64,000 nucleotides of DNA from Gnetum montanum. Taxonomy: Eukaryota > Streptophyta > Gnetopsida > Gnetales > Gnetaceae. Position numbers and translations under genes: made by a program. The notes beneath the pieces were generated by a model that did no database searches, had not been told where the DNA came from, and worked only from the letters and a program-made list of their open reading frames with translations. Shown in pieces: positions 47,321 through 59,598 of the stretch; positions within the stretch are counted from its first letter, which is position 1; every line of letters starts with the position of its first letter. The DNA lies in contig MNCI01004078.1 of the NCBI GenBank assembly GCA_015680685.1, positions 703,942 through 767,941 of the forward strand, in the 5' to 3' direction.

Positions 47321-49329
47321 CCAACATGCATGAAATGAACTGGGGAAACAACTCATGCCAACAACAAAGGCATAGATACATTGGAATATGAGCATCACTG
47401 ATTTCCACCCCTTAATCTAAGAACATCAATTGGGAGAAGTTGGACACTTATAAGAAATTCAAATAGGCACTCATTATTTCAAATCTCTCCCTTTCCATTC
47501 AGTCATGAGGGAGATGGTCACCTATGCTAATCATTTGGGGGCTCTCAGTTCTTTTTAAGTTTTTGTTTTACACATTTTTTTTACATATTTTTGTTTTACA
47601 CATTTTTGTTTTNGTTTTTACCTTTAAGTTATAATGTTGATACTAAGGTATGGTTCTTTTGATATGGCAGGCAATGAGTTCACTTCATCCATTCATCCAC
47701 AAGTTTCTATGGTCTCTCTTGGCTTGGAAATGTACAGTCCCTTTCTTAATAAGAACTCTAACGAATCGGTGACTGGGTATTTCTCAAACTAAGGAAGGAC
47801 TCAAGGATTGAAAAGGGTGTGACTTCAAGGGAACTTGATGCTTTTGTGTTGGCCATTCTCTTGGGTGCTTAGATGTTTTCTTCTTGAGTTTTCTTACCGC
47901 TTCAACATTATCCAATTATCGGGAACCTGAGTTAATAAAAATAACAAAGTCTTTGCATGGTGTGGTTCTCACGCATAAACACATAAAACACAAAAAAAAA
48001 CACACACACACACACACACAAGCGAAGAAAAAAAAAGAAGAGAGAAAAGAAAAAAAAAAGAGAAAGTGAGAATTCAAAGCACACCCCTTAGACGAAATAA
48101 TCATTAGGGCTACAAGCATTGGTTATGGAACTAAAATAAAAATGTTCCCTCTAACTAAGGCCCTTCTCGCTTCCCATTCTCTCCTCCTTTGTTTCATCAG
48201 AATGGTGGTGGCTCTTTGATGAAGGCATTCTTGTTACTTCAAGAGGATGGATTGGCCGAATGCATTAATGAGAAGTCACTAGAAGTGGTTTGTTTGAGGC
48301 CGGACTTGGAATGGGATCTACTAAGTCACATTAATCATGAAACACACAAGGGCCTATACACCACCTTGTTCTAGAGATTCCATTCCATTCTCTTCTCTCC
48401 ATCATTCTCTCCATTGTTCACCTCATTGCCGGTTGTATCATAAGTGTATATTTTAGTTGACACATTGTTTTCTTTTTGGTAAATTCTTTTGGTTAAGACT
48501 TTAACTCTTGTTCCAAATGACATTCCCAGAGCCTACGAACTCTTTGAATGTGGGTTTGTCAGGGCATTAAGGGCATGAGCCTACTTTGGGGAGGACCCAA
48601 TGCCATTCCTATTTGGTGCACTAGTTAAATTCTTTCCCCTAACATTTTTGCAATCCATTTTATTTTGTTCATTTCCATCTTGACATCCATTTCATCGATG
48701 CTATAGTTGTCTCTTTTTCTCCCTCTTTCTTGTTCTCTATTCTTTCTCCATTCTATCGCTATCGGAGGTTTGTGATTAGTCATGGGGGTATGGTGCCCAA
48801 TTTTTTCGATTTTCTCCTAACCCCTATACCTTCGGTAGTCACTATGAATATCTTCAGATCCATATTAGCCATACCACAACTCAACCAATGGACCTTTCAC
48901 CGAAGCAAGGTATCAACTACATTGTGATTCATTTACCCTTGCTAATATAAGATTGTGTTGTGTGTGTAGATGGCAATCATGCAACAATGGATTGGATCTG
49001 GAAGGAAAACTTAGAATGGAGCAATGCTGAAGCAACTATGTAAGGAGCAAGATCGATGGCGCGCTTATGGATGGACAAAGAAATGCACAATCTTGGCGTT
49101 GGAAACAACAACACTTCTTTCCCTCTCTCTTTCTCAGCTACCAAATAAGGCTTGATGTCAATGTAATAAGGTGTTCACTCTTGTTGTCATGAACACCAGT
49201 TTTTTCTTGTCTTGTAATGATGATTTGTTCACATGTCATCCCATTAGTTCCATTTGAGTCAGTAATCCCATACCATCCCAATATTTTGTAAGGAACTTGA
49301 GGACGAGTTTTTATTCAGTCATGGGGGTA
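47321..49329 (+). other. 3' noncoding region of element II
   Basis: Includes T-rich repeats with one undetermined base (N at 47613), an A-rich run with a (CA)n tract (47990-48066), a block 48110-48176 shared with III (52600-52675), the CTTTGGGGAGGA block (48555-48605), and the pre-PPT motif TAATCCCATACC (49263-49274). Confidence 0.75.
47990..48066 (+). repeat. A-rich run with (CA)n microsatellite
   Basis: A9, about ten CA units, then A/G-rich sequence. The A-rich strand is the element sense strand, as in element VI (30029-30063 in reverse), so the tract may be an old family feature. Confidence 0.9.
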
Positions 49330-50171
49330 TGATGGGATGTGATATCGCACGGGCCATGATATCATGGCCGCCGTGATATCACATCCCACGTGATATCGCG
49401 TCATCCCTGCGATATCGCGTACGAGATATCGTAGTGTGCCTCCAAGTCTATAAATAAGAGATGGCTCTCCCTTTGTTTCACATCTAGATCTAGACCTTAG
49501 TGAAACTCTAGCAGTTTTACCTCTCCAGAGATAGAATATTTTCCATGTGCCCGCAGTAGGAGCTCCAAAGTGAACGGATCTTTATTCAGGCAAATATTGT
49601 ACCTGAACACATGTTTGTGTACGGAAATAAAGACGAACTTCTTGGATAAACCTTGTAGTGCATGAAATAGGCTAAATAGGCTTTATTTATTGTTATTTAT
49701 TATTTATCATTTAAATTCTTTATTAGTTATTAATCTTTCTCAATCCTTCTCTCCTAGTTAAGTGCCTCAGTATGATCGCTTCGAGCATGTGCGTTACGCA
49801 TGGTGATCCCAACAACGATCAGCATTTGGTAACCAAGGTTGCATTGGTTCAAGGTGTGAACAGTAAGTGGGAATGGATGTTGATGCTAGGTTAATTCAAA
49901 CTTAGTTAGTTAGTTAAAGTTAGTAATTAGTCTCTTCACCCTTCACCTTGTCAGCATAGGAGATAAAATCAAAAAGACATAAAAATCATATACCTCAGAC
50001 TTACTTAACCATACACTATGACAACTACAAGTAAGTCTGGGAAGACAACGAATAATTAACCTTAAGTGTTCCATGAGGCATGTAGGCACTTAGTCTACGG
50101 AATTCAACTGGATCGCACATGCTACACTCGTATTCGTATAGTTGAGTGTAGGGGTACCTCGCCACTCATCA
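49330..50171 (+). repeat. 3' LTR of element II
   Basis: 842 bp. U3 has six GATATC-type units (49338-49437), TATA box at 49449-49456. Otherwise colinear with the 5' LTR. Confidence 0.93.
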
Positions 50172-50518
50172 ATATCCAAGCATCACACAACATAGCACTA
50201 TAATTTAAATGCATAAATACCAAACTCATACATAAAGCATAAATACATACTGAATAGGTGCTCTTGTACACCAATCCAATATCCTTACTAGCCACATCGC
50301 CTATCTAACACATTATAAGAGGCTAGTGTATATAATCATATTTGTTAAGCGTGTAAAGACATCATAATCATAACATAAAGATAAAAGCCTTATAACATAT
50401 AAAATGCAATTATAATAAACTAACTCGACCTCAATAACCCACTGAGACTACATACATAATGTATAAATCATTATCATACGGCCATACTTAAAGAATCTGG
50501 AAGTGATGTGACATTAAC

Positions 50519-50621
50519 TCTAGTAAGAAAGGAACTATCATGGGATCAACTAGTTATTGATTCATTCAAGCTTTTTCATCTAGTAGTAGATGATGCTTGA
50601 TTATGTTTTTTACTTATAATA
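50519..50621. other. Short spacer between Tekay element and element III
   Basis: About 100 bp of the older target sequence between two insertions. Nothing recognised. Confidence 0.5.
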
Positions 50622-50626
50622 ACTAT

Positions 50627-51457
50627 TGATGAGTGGCTAGGCATCCCTACACCCAACCATATGAATCACAAGCATTCATGTGTGATCCAATCAAATTCTG
50701 CAGACCTTAAGTTCTTAAATACACCAATTCCAAGATGTGAAATCTAATTGTGATAATCATTGTCTTCTCAACTATACTTGTGGAGCTTAATTGTATGGTT
50801 AAGTATAATTGAGGCACATGATTTTTATTCTATATTTTATTTATCTATGATTAATAATAGGATGAAACTTAATTTATGAACCACTTTAATTAATCTAATT
50901 GTTGATCAATAACTAACTATCCTAAAATAAGTATCCGATCGCTTTTCATGCACATCCTAAACACATATAACACTCCTGGGTTACCAAATGTTAAGCGTTG
51001 CTGGGATTACTAAGAGTCATATGCATGCTCAAAGTGGTTGTACTTATGTGCTTAATTTATTTCTATTAAATCAAACTAGCTTACTTTAGCTTAATTACTT
51101 GGGAGCATCAAAGGAAATTGCATAAAACATTAATTGCATAAATAAAGTATTTAAGCTAGCTAAGGTGTTGCAAGGTTTGATTAGAAAGTTTGTTTTTATT
51201 TCTTCACACACTACCATGGTCAAGTACAATAGTGCTGAAATAAAGATTTGTACACTTAATGACTCCTACTCCGAGTTCTTTGGAAAATATTCTAACTCTA
51301 GAGAAAAGAAACTGCAATAGCTTTGTATGCTATGACAAAAACTATATCAAAACCATGTACCCAAGTTATATATTTATAGGCTAGCACATACCATGCAATA
51401 TTAGATATTCGACATCGCATCTTGAGGCCCGATAGCTAGAAAAAACACAATTCATCA
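50627..51457 (-). repeat. 3' LTR of element III
   Basis: 831 bp with TGATGAG and ATTCATCA ends. TATA-type sequence near 51370-51378. Fewer palindromic units than the 5' LTR. Confidence 0.9.
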
Positions 51458-53400
51458 TACCTCTATGACTAAATAAAAACATTTTTTTGAGTAAACAAAA
51501 GGAGGAATAAGTTCCTTGTAAAATATTGGGAAGGTATGGGATTATTAATTGACATGCAAACTAACTCAAATGGAACAAACAAACTCTAAGTTTTCAAGTA
51601 TACGAATTTACAATCTTTTATAAAATTGGGTGTTCATGATAATAGAATTGAACACCCTAGAAAAAACTGACATCCAACTCCTCTGGTAGCTAAAGAGCAA
51701 GGGAGAAGATCCAATGATCATGAATGGTGCTCATCGCATGGTGCTACTATATCTTCCTTGGTGAAGATAGTCTTACTTCCAGTCCACGTTTCCCACTGCA
51801 ATCACAACAAAACTCAAGGATTAGTGTGCAATGTGTAACATATAGCTTTTCTATACCTTGTCTCGTCAATGGTTACACTTGGCTAGGTTGTGATTATGGT
51901 GGATTGATTTTTTTAATAGTGTTAGTGGGAAGACTAAAAAATAGGGTGAAATGGATAAGTGGTTCATTAAATTCTGAAAAGTTCAAACGTGATGAAATGC
52001 TTGAAGAGGGTTTAAGAATTCACAATAATAAAAAGAGGATTTCACTAAAAAACATTGTGAAGATGCATAATTGGATGTCATTGATGAAGCACACAAAAGG
52101 ATTTGATTGCGAGGATGTCTAAGGATAAAGAACTTAACTAATTCAACTAGAAGATATGCAAGTGGGTCCTCCCCAGAGCAGGCATAGGCCCTTTATTGCC
52201 CTTGCATAACTTCAAATTGAGGAGTCTATGGGCCTCGTGGGTGATTAATGGTTATGGAAAGTTAAGTACAAAAAACCCAAAAGAAACTACCTAAGAATTT
52301 CCACACATCAAACCAAGACATCGAATAAGAACATGAAAGCGGTAGTGAGGTGAGATATGGAAAGCATAGATGGATGAGAGAGAGAGTGGAATGGAGTTCC
52401 TGATGAAGGTCACATGAAGTCCCTTGTAAATTTTGTGGTTAAATGACCTAATAAAATCCATCTTTAGTCCAAACCAAAACCAACCATGTTCAATGACTTT
52501 GCATTACCACTCAAAGACCACTTCACTTCCCTGAGACATAAGAGTGCTCTCATAGAATAACCACCATTCCTTATTGAAGAAGAAAAGAGAAGTAGGAAGT
52601 GAGAAAGGGCCTTAGTTAGAAGGAACCTTCAAGCATGGGTAACATGTCTTTTTAGTCCCATAAACCAGTGCTTGTAGCCTATTTATTTTGTCTAAGGGAT
52701 GTGCTTTGAATTCCCATCATATTTTTAATGGGAACCACATTATGCAAAGACTTATTTAACTTCTTGTTATCGGTTGACATGAAATGGTAAGAAATCCATG
52801 AAAACACACATGCACCCAAGTAAGCAGAAAAGCACAAAGAGTATTGATTCCCCTTGAAGTCACATCTTGTTCAAACCTTTGAATCCTTTCTAAATCTAGA
52901 AACTACCAAACTCACAAGTTCATTAAAGTTTTATTAATGAAAAAGAGACCTCACATCTCCAAAATAAGAAGAACCATAGAGTTTGTGAATGGGTGGATGT
53001 TGTGGACTCATTAGCTATTTCATGAAAAAGAAACCATGTCCTAGTTATCTGTAACAAAATTCAAAGCTAGAATCCAGCACCAACAATCAAATAACTAGAT
53101 AGCACAGGCCCACATTAAACAAACCACATTGTACCAAGTTGGCAATAAGGCACATTATTATTAGAAAATAATAAGAAAATCACATCCAAATAAAGTAAAA
53201 TATACAAGAAATTGTAAAATATTTAAGAAAAACAAAACATACTAATGATGTTGTAAAACAAAAATTGTGAAAAATTAATAATGTAAAAATAAAAGGGTGT
53301 ATGATAAAGAATGTGTAAAACAAAGAACTATAAAAATAATAAGGTGTAAAATAAAAAATGTGTAAAAAAAAGATGAAAAACTAAGGAGCTGCTTATATAG
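51458..53400 (-). other. 3' noncoding region of element III
   Basis: Holds the pre-PPT motif (GGTATGGGATTA on +, 51533-51544), the CTTTGGGGAGGA-type block (52161-52210; here CTCTGGGGAGGA), and the block shared with I, II and VI (52600-52675). Open stretches here (e.g. 51724-52122 +) have no family signature. Confidence 0.7.
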
Positions 53401-54950
53401 TTAGTATGGATGGCCATCTCTCCCATGACTAAGTTGAAAGGAGGAGATCCGAAAGATTGAGTGTGGTTGTCCATCCAATGAGGCATTTGTTGCACTAGCT
53501 TGCTCAGGCTTGTGGAAAGGTTTGACTTGTTGTGTGTTGACCATCTGCCTCTTGTTTGGGCTCTTCGGTTTGTAGATCAACATGGCCCTAGAAGGAAAAG
53601 TTTTGTAAATGATATAAGGTCCTTCCCACAATGTTTTGAACTTAGTTTGTTGAGGTACGTGTGTGGGGTTCCAATAAAGGACCTTATCTCCTAGTTGAAA
53701 TTTGATTTTCCTAATTATAAGGTCATGACACTTTTTGTTGAATGCCTTGTGCAACTTGTTAGATGATAGGGCCACCAATCAATTTTTGTCTAGTAAGTTG
53801 AGATTCATTAATCTTTCCTTTTGTGCTAGACTTAAGTCAAGGTCAAGGTCACAAGTTGTTGAAAGCGTATAAAGCTTGGATTGAATAGGAAGTGTTGGTA
53901 ATTTTCCATACACCAGCTCATAGGTAGGGAGAATAGCCTATAGGAAGTTTCCATGTTGAGCAGTAGGCCTGGAGGGCATTGTTGAGTTTTGTGCTCCAGT
54001 TTCTCCTATATTTGCTAACAGTTCTCGTTAGGATCTTTGTAATTTCCCTATTTGTAACCTCAACTTAACCATTGGCTTGGAGGTCTTAGGATGTTATTAG
54101 TTTATGTTCAACCTCCAAGCATTGCATGAGCTTTCGAAAGGTAGTATTTGTAAAGTGGGTTTCATTGTCAAAAATTAATGCATATGGCATACCAAATCTA
54201 TTTACAAAATTTTTTTTGTACAAACTAAGTAGTAGTAGAAGATGTACAATTAGTGACAACTATTGCTTTTGCTCATTTTATACAATAGTCAACAACAATT
54301 ATGATGTACACCTTTCCATTTGACATGGATGCGATAAGACCCATGAAATCAATGCCCCAAATGTTGAAGGATTCGAGTGGTTGGATTCACTATTGAGGTT
54401 GGATTCAATATTGAGGTTCCTCTATTTGAGCAGTCATTCCACCATCTCGTTGGCAGCGTTTTACAAGAGTGGACATATTGGTGAGCATCCCTGACGATTG
54501 TTGGCTAGTAATACCCTACTATTGGAATTTTAATGGTTGTGTGTCTCCTAACATAGTGGCCTTCATAAGGACCTTCATGAGCATCCTAGAGAACACGTAG
54601 TTGATCAGCATTAGGGACACACCAATGAACTAGGGCATCAACACACATCTTTTAGAGGTGTCCGTTGTTCTCCATGAAGTATTTTACTTGGTGAAAAAAC
54701 TATTATTTCTTTTGATGGTGCAACCCTTGTGGCATCTCTTGGGTGACAAGATAGGTGAGAATGCCATCATACCATTTAGGCTCAATGGGCAATTCTTCAA
54801 TTATAGCCCTAACAAAGAGGAGTTCATTCAAAAATATATCATACAGTGGGCTTTCCACCTCTTTGTTGTCCCATTGCAACCAAGACAAGTGGTCAATGAT
54901 CACATTTTCAATTCCTTTTTGATCTATCATTGTAAGATCGAATTTCTATA
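53401..54950 (-). pseudogene. Integrase of element III
   Basis: Begins after 'GIENVIIDHLS' (about 54910), the typical RNase H-integrase junction. It has a zinc-binding remnant ('KRCQRDGG'), 'FGIDFMGLI' (about 54350) and 'VVDYCIK'. The C-terminal GPY/F module is well kept: 'GDKVLYWNP', 'LWEGPYIIYK' (53690-53590). Stops and shifts in the middle, including the catalytic D,D,E area, which I could not trace fully. Confidence 0.8.
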
Positions 54951-56060
54951 AGAACACCAACCACTATATGATATAGGGTCTTACCATTGGCTTGTTCATG
55001 AGGAAGTGAATGGTATTATGGTCCTTGTATACAAACACTTTATATCCAAGCACATAATAACTAAACTTTTGTAGCATAAACATCACTGCCATTAATTCTT
55101 TTTTTGTGGTGGTGTAGTTCAATTGTGCACCCACAATGCTTTGGCTTGCACAGTGTATGTAACATGGACATTTCTTATCATATAACTACATAAGCATCGC
55201 TCCCCAGGTGTAATTGGATACATTTGTCATAACATAAAATGGTCTAGACCAATTGAGTGCTTGTAGAATTTGAGTTTCTATAAGTTTTCCTTTATTTGTT
55301 GGAATTCTTTTTCACATTCCTTAGTCTAGGAAAATGGAGAATCTTTCTTTGTTAGTTAAACCAATGATTTTGTGATCTTAGAGAGATTCTCTATGAATTT
55401 CTGGTAGTAGCCATTGTGTCCAAGGAATGACCAAACATCTTTGACAGTTTCTGGTTGGTGGGTAATTCCTTTGATGATCCTTATGTTTTTAGGGTCAACC
55501 TCAATTCCTACTTGTGATATTTTGTGCCCTAATACAATGCCCTTCTAGACCATTAGATGACTCTTTTGCCAATTGATCCTAAGATTTATTTTAACATATC
55601 TTTTCAGTACTTGCTCAAGGCGATCCAAGGCTTGCTCAAATGTAGCCCCATAGGTAGAGAAGTCATTCATAAAGACTTTTACCCCACTACCAATCTATTG
55701 CCCAGATATGGTGTCTAACACTTGATCAATGAATTGCAACAAAAAATGACGCTTAAATGTTGCCATATTCAATAATCAAAAATCAATGCAGACTCACCAC
55801 TTGCCACCTTTCTTTGGCACAATCATGAGTGGACTAACCTACTCACTATTCACAATGGCATAGACAAACCTTACTTTGAAGAGTTTGATCTCCTTCTTGA
55901 CAGTTTGCTTCAATTTGGGATTCAATCATCTTTTTGGTTGCCTCTTTGGCTTCATGGTTGGATTAGTGTAGATATGATGTTAGCATATCCTAGGATCAAT
56001 CCTTGTGAATTCAGGATATGACCAAGCAAAGACTATTGAACATTTTTCAACCACATTCAA
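54951..56060 (-). pseudogene. RT and RNase H of element III
   Basis: RT starts near 56020. Motifs: 'VSPLMIVPKKGG' (about 55840-55800), 'FLLQFIDQVL' (about 55745), then directly 'VFMNDFSTYG' (about 55680), 'GIVLGHKIS', and 'VWSFLGHNGYYQKFI' (about 55420). About 65 codons normally between the last two core motifs (from the YNQI motif through the FGLCNAP-type motif) are missing, and the FMDD active site reads FMND. RNase H is recognisable but broken (about 55350-54960). Confidence 0.82.
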
Positions 56061-56479
56061 TAGCATTTTTTTCTATTTAGGAGTAAGATTTGCATTGATT
56101 ATTACTAGCTTTACATTTTTTAAGAATGCATATTCCATGTTGGTTAGTAGAATTTTTAACTCAAAGGACTCTTGCTTGAACTTTTTAGAAATTTCCAACA
56201 CTTCCCAATAGGTATCATCATTTGTATTTTCAAAGAGTTGGTGATGAACTTGCTCTAGTTCATCCATGCTTACGACATATGTGCATGTTAGGCTCTTAGC
56301 AGGTTCCATGCAAAGTATGTTTCTTTTAGAATCAGTAGTTAGCCATTGGGTGTCTTCTTGTTTTGTGAATGCTGCATATAGGCACCCTGAATAACTACTT
56401 CAAGTACACATTACTTGCATGTAGAAATGGATGCTTATTTAATGGACTAGAGTTTTTGTATGCACACCCCATATCACTG

Positions 56480-56900
56480 TATGCGATGCATGGAACTCAC
56501 TTCTCGATTTTTCTGAATGCATTTTCCAAAGATATTTCCAAGGAAAGATCTCTGATGTCCATTCTTACATCAATGGTGCTTAGCCATGCCCTTCCCATGA
56601 TGATTGGGAAGTCCCCCTTATAGTTCTCAACCTTGATTACTAGGAAATCAGTAAGGATAAGGCCACCCATAGATAGTGGTCTCAATGTCTTTTGCCAGTC
56701 CTAGAAGAACAGTGATGGACTGGTCTGTCAATTCCAATATGATATTACTCTTCTTGAGAGGAGGAAGGTTCTAGGTAGTATACATCTTATGAAAATCAAG
56801 TTCACACCAAAACTTGAATCAAGAAGAGCTTTACATGGTTCATTCCTAGCAATCTACAAATAAATAAGAGGACTCCCGAGATTAGTTAATTTTCTGGGAG
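56480..56900 (-). pseudogene. Protease of element III
   Basis: 'ALLDSSFGVNLI' near 56830 corresponds to the catalytic motif of element II protease with changes; the Asp remains. 'FLVIKVENYKGDFPIIMGRA' (about 56650-56590) matches element II closely. The 56061-56480 interval is the protease-RT linker, in broken frames. Confidence 0.75.
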
Positions 56901-59438
56901 GGTTCTGAACACAGATCTAATCAAATACAACATGAGTATGCGTAACAATATGGATCTTGGGTAGCATTTGGTTTGAAGGGGATTTGAATGAATTAGAAAT
57001 AGAGGGAGATGGAGAAGCAAGGTTGCCAATTGCATGTGTTCGCAAAGGCTTAGGTGGATTGTTGGGTTGTAAAAAAGGTCCTTTTCATGATCTATTGTTC
57101 AAATGACTCGATTGATGAACTGGTTGCATATTAGTAGCCCTGCTAGTGTTGCATTGCTGAGGTTGGGCTAGAAGTTCATCCTACATAGATGGACCAAGTG
57201 GTAGCTGTGTTGAGGGTCAAGGAATAGGTGTAGGAACAAGAGGGGGATAAGGATAAAAGGTGGTATCCCTCTTTGAATGTGGATAATGAGTTCAATAATA
57301 GTTGGAAGGGTAGTAGTAAGGTTCAAAAGTAGAAACATGATTAGTAGAGTCACATGGAGATAGGGGTTATTGAACGTAATACCCATATGGACCAGGTTAT
57401 CTGTAAGGGTATTGCTACCTTGGCGGTGCTAGCACCCATGACTATGGTTGCTGTAACTATTGGTACTACTCGTATGGTTGTGATGGAGTTCCACTTGGAT
57501 AATACTATTGTTGCTGGTGGAACTACCTAGGATTACCTTGAGGATAAGGCAATTTTCTAGGTGTTTGCCTTTGTGCTAGTTGTGGATTCAAACCATACAC
57601 CCCAAACTCCTATAAGTGTGACACAATGGGGCAATAGCTCTTGGGATGTTCATAATGGCAAATGTCACACCCACCATCATCATCTGATTTTCTTTCCACA
57701 ACTTCCTCTACTACAACAATCTTACCCTTACTCTTTGATTGGCATGTTTAGCTTCTTTGCACCTCTGGTAATCACAATCACTACTTTGTTTTCTAGATTC
57801 TTTAGCAAATTTTAGGACAGCCTGAAATTTTCTATTCATAGAGGCCCATAACTGATCAACCTTGGTTGAAATTTCAAAGGTAAATTTTTGAAGCGGCAAG
57901 GTTTTCCAGTTCACCACCTCATCAAGTGCTAATTCCTCCTAATTGTCACAAAATCAAACCTTCCTCTTATGAATGGAAGGGTTGCGGTTGTATTCCTTTG
58001 CACTTTCACATTTCCTTAATTCTCCTTCTTATTTTGCTACTTCCTCAAGAAACTGTTGAATCTAATGGGCTCTTAATTCTAACAATCACCCTTAGGCATA
58101 GATGCCAAGAGTTATCTTCATTTTTTATTGGAGCCCATCTATGATGTTGCAAAGTTATTCCAGTTGAGAATAACTATGGCTAGGACATCTATGCGATAAG
58201 GAATAGTATCGGCCCATGGTGGCATCTAAGGATTCATGTGTCCCTTGTTTTCATCCTTGGATCTACCTTCTCAAGTTGGACACTTAGGAGTACATTTGAT
58301 ACTTGTCATTGAATAGTGCAAGCATTGTACTCCACCATTTGATGAATTCTGGTTTTAAGGACTAGTACTAACTTTCTACTTCTTTAATGTGTCCTAGGGA
58401 ATAACTTAAGCTTTTGCTAATAATTTTCTATATTTTGCAAAGCATAGGCATCATGGAAAGCTTGAAGATGATTCTATGAATCAAAGTTATATCCGCCTTT
58501 GAACATAGGGATATTGTTCATGTTTAGCCTCTTGATCCAACTATCCTTAATGTGTCTTGTAGGAATTCTCACTACTTTTGAAATGTTTAGCATGATTTGG
58601 GTAGCAAGAAAATGCTCATCAAGGCCATGGTTCTAGTGCCTACAATGCCCTTTGCTATCCCTTCGTTCATGGTAGTGGATCTATCTTAAATGCCTACACC
58701 TTGGGTCTTTCCTTGCCTAACGGTCCCTTCGATCATCTCAGTCCTATCGACCACCTCCATCACAATCACATCTATTGTAGTTGCATTCAAAGCCAAAAGA
58801 GAAAGATGATGATGATGAAGGTGAAGAGGAAGGAGGACTAGCAACATCATGGTACCTACTACCCCCTCTTTGATGATCGCAGCCATGATCATGATCATGT
58901 TTCTTGTTTGCATCCCTGCCTTGACTCTCCTCCATTTTCATTGGATCCATTCTTGTTAGAATTAGGATTTTGGGTTGTGGATTGCAGGTTCTGGTTTTGA
59001 CCTCCACCAAAGTCAAAGAGAGAAGTTTCATTGAATAGAAAACCCCTAGAGAAGGGTTCTCCACCATCTTTGTGGTATGTCAAGTATGGGGAATCATTGA
59101 ACCACTTTTCCTTTGCAGATTCGTAGCATTGCTCTAGTTCTCGATCCCTTAGATGTTTTGCCTCAGTGGGATGATAATCCCTAGCATCACTATCTTTCAC
59201 AACATACTCAACATGAAGTCCCTAGAGTCCCTAGCATCGTAGGAATGGATCAATCAGGTGGCAACACAATGTTGCCCTCCATGTCTCACCATCGCAACAA
59301 CACATCTCGGTGTAGGATGAAGGTGAAATTGAATACATACTCATTAGGATGAGCATATACCACTCTATATTTTTGGGGCACCTACTAATGTACTTCATTA
59401 GACTTAGGTAGAGAATCACTCCTATAAGAAGAAGACAT
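56901..59438 (-). pseudogene. gag of element III
   Basis: Starts at ATG 59438 ('MSSSYRSDS'); the N-terminal 'VVYAHPNEYVFNFTFIL' is shared with II. A basic, His/Arg/Ser-rich stretch follows (about 58920-58680), then a decayed capsid domain (about 58550-58050), a Cys/His knuckle 'CDICHYEHPKSYC' (about 57660-57620) and a Pro/Tyr/Gln-rich tail to about 56900. The knuckle keeps CX2CX3HX4C. Numerous stops. Confidence 0.82.
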
Positions 59439-59579
59439 CTTGTGTTAGAAAATAAAAATGTAGTGTGATTTTTAGAATTTTTGTAGTTATTTTAATGTAT
59501 GATATGACTCTAGGGTTCATTCCAATGATCTTGAATAAATTTTCACTAAGTCCTAGATAGTGCACATAACAACTAAAGG

Positions 59580-59597
59580 TCCTCAGCAATGATGCCA
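59580..59597 (-). promoter_or_regulatory. Primer binding site of element III (degenerate)
   Basis: Minus strand reads TGGCATCATTGCTGAGGA, recognisable as the tRNA-Asp complement with transitions. One base separates it from the LTR. Confidence 0.75.
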
Positions 59598-59598
59598 A

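Larger units (their letters stand above)
43254..50171 (+). mobile_element. Element II: Athila-like retrotransposon with gag and protease only
   Basis: 6.9 kb, TSD ACATC (43249-43253) and ATATC (50172-50176), one mismatch. LTRs are 43254-44042 and 49330-50171. tRNA-Asp primer site at 44044-44061; polypurine tract ATGGGGGTA before the 3' LTR (49321-49329). Gag and protease occupy 44186-47320. The following 2 kb has no RT, RNase H or integrase, only the conserved noncoding blocks. It is inserted in the 5' LTR of the Tekay element. It shares gag and protease sequence with element III, which retains pol, so II is plausibly a deleted relative. Confidence 0.93.
35210..50513 (-). mobile_element. Tekay-type chromovirus, split by element II
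   Basis: Flanked by perfect TSD TTAAC (35205-35209 and 50514-50518). The 3' LTR is 35210-38042. The 5' LTR is 42505-43253 plus 50177-50513, interrupted by element II. Gag, protease, RT, RNase H and integrase run right to left between them. A chromodomain ends the pol frame at 38069, and with the 2.8-kb LTR this points to the Tekay/Del clade. The 5' LTR lacks its last 1.77 kb and no primer site remains. All frames are heavily broken, so the copy is old; element II came later. Confidence 0.9.

Noticed and set aside
51724-52122. Open frame of 132 codons on the plus strand
   Set aside because: It lies antisense in the 3' noncoding region of element III, overlaps conserved noncoding blocks and has no family signature.
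57561-57815. Plus-strand open frame of 84 codons
   Set aside because: Antisense shadow of element III gag, which has the Cys/His knuckle here on the minus strand.
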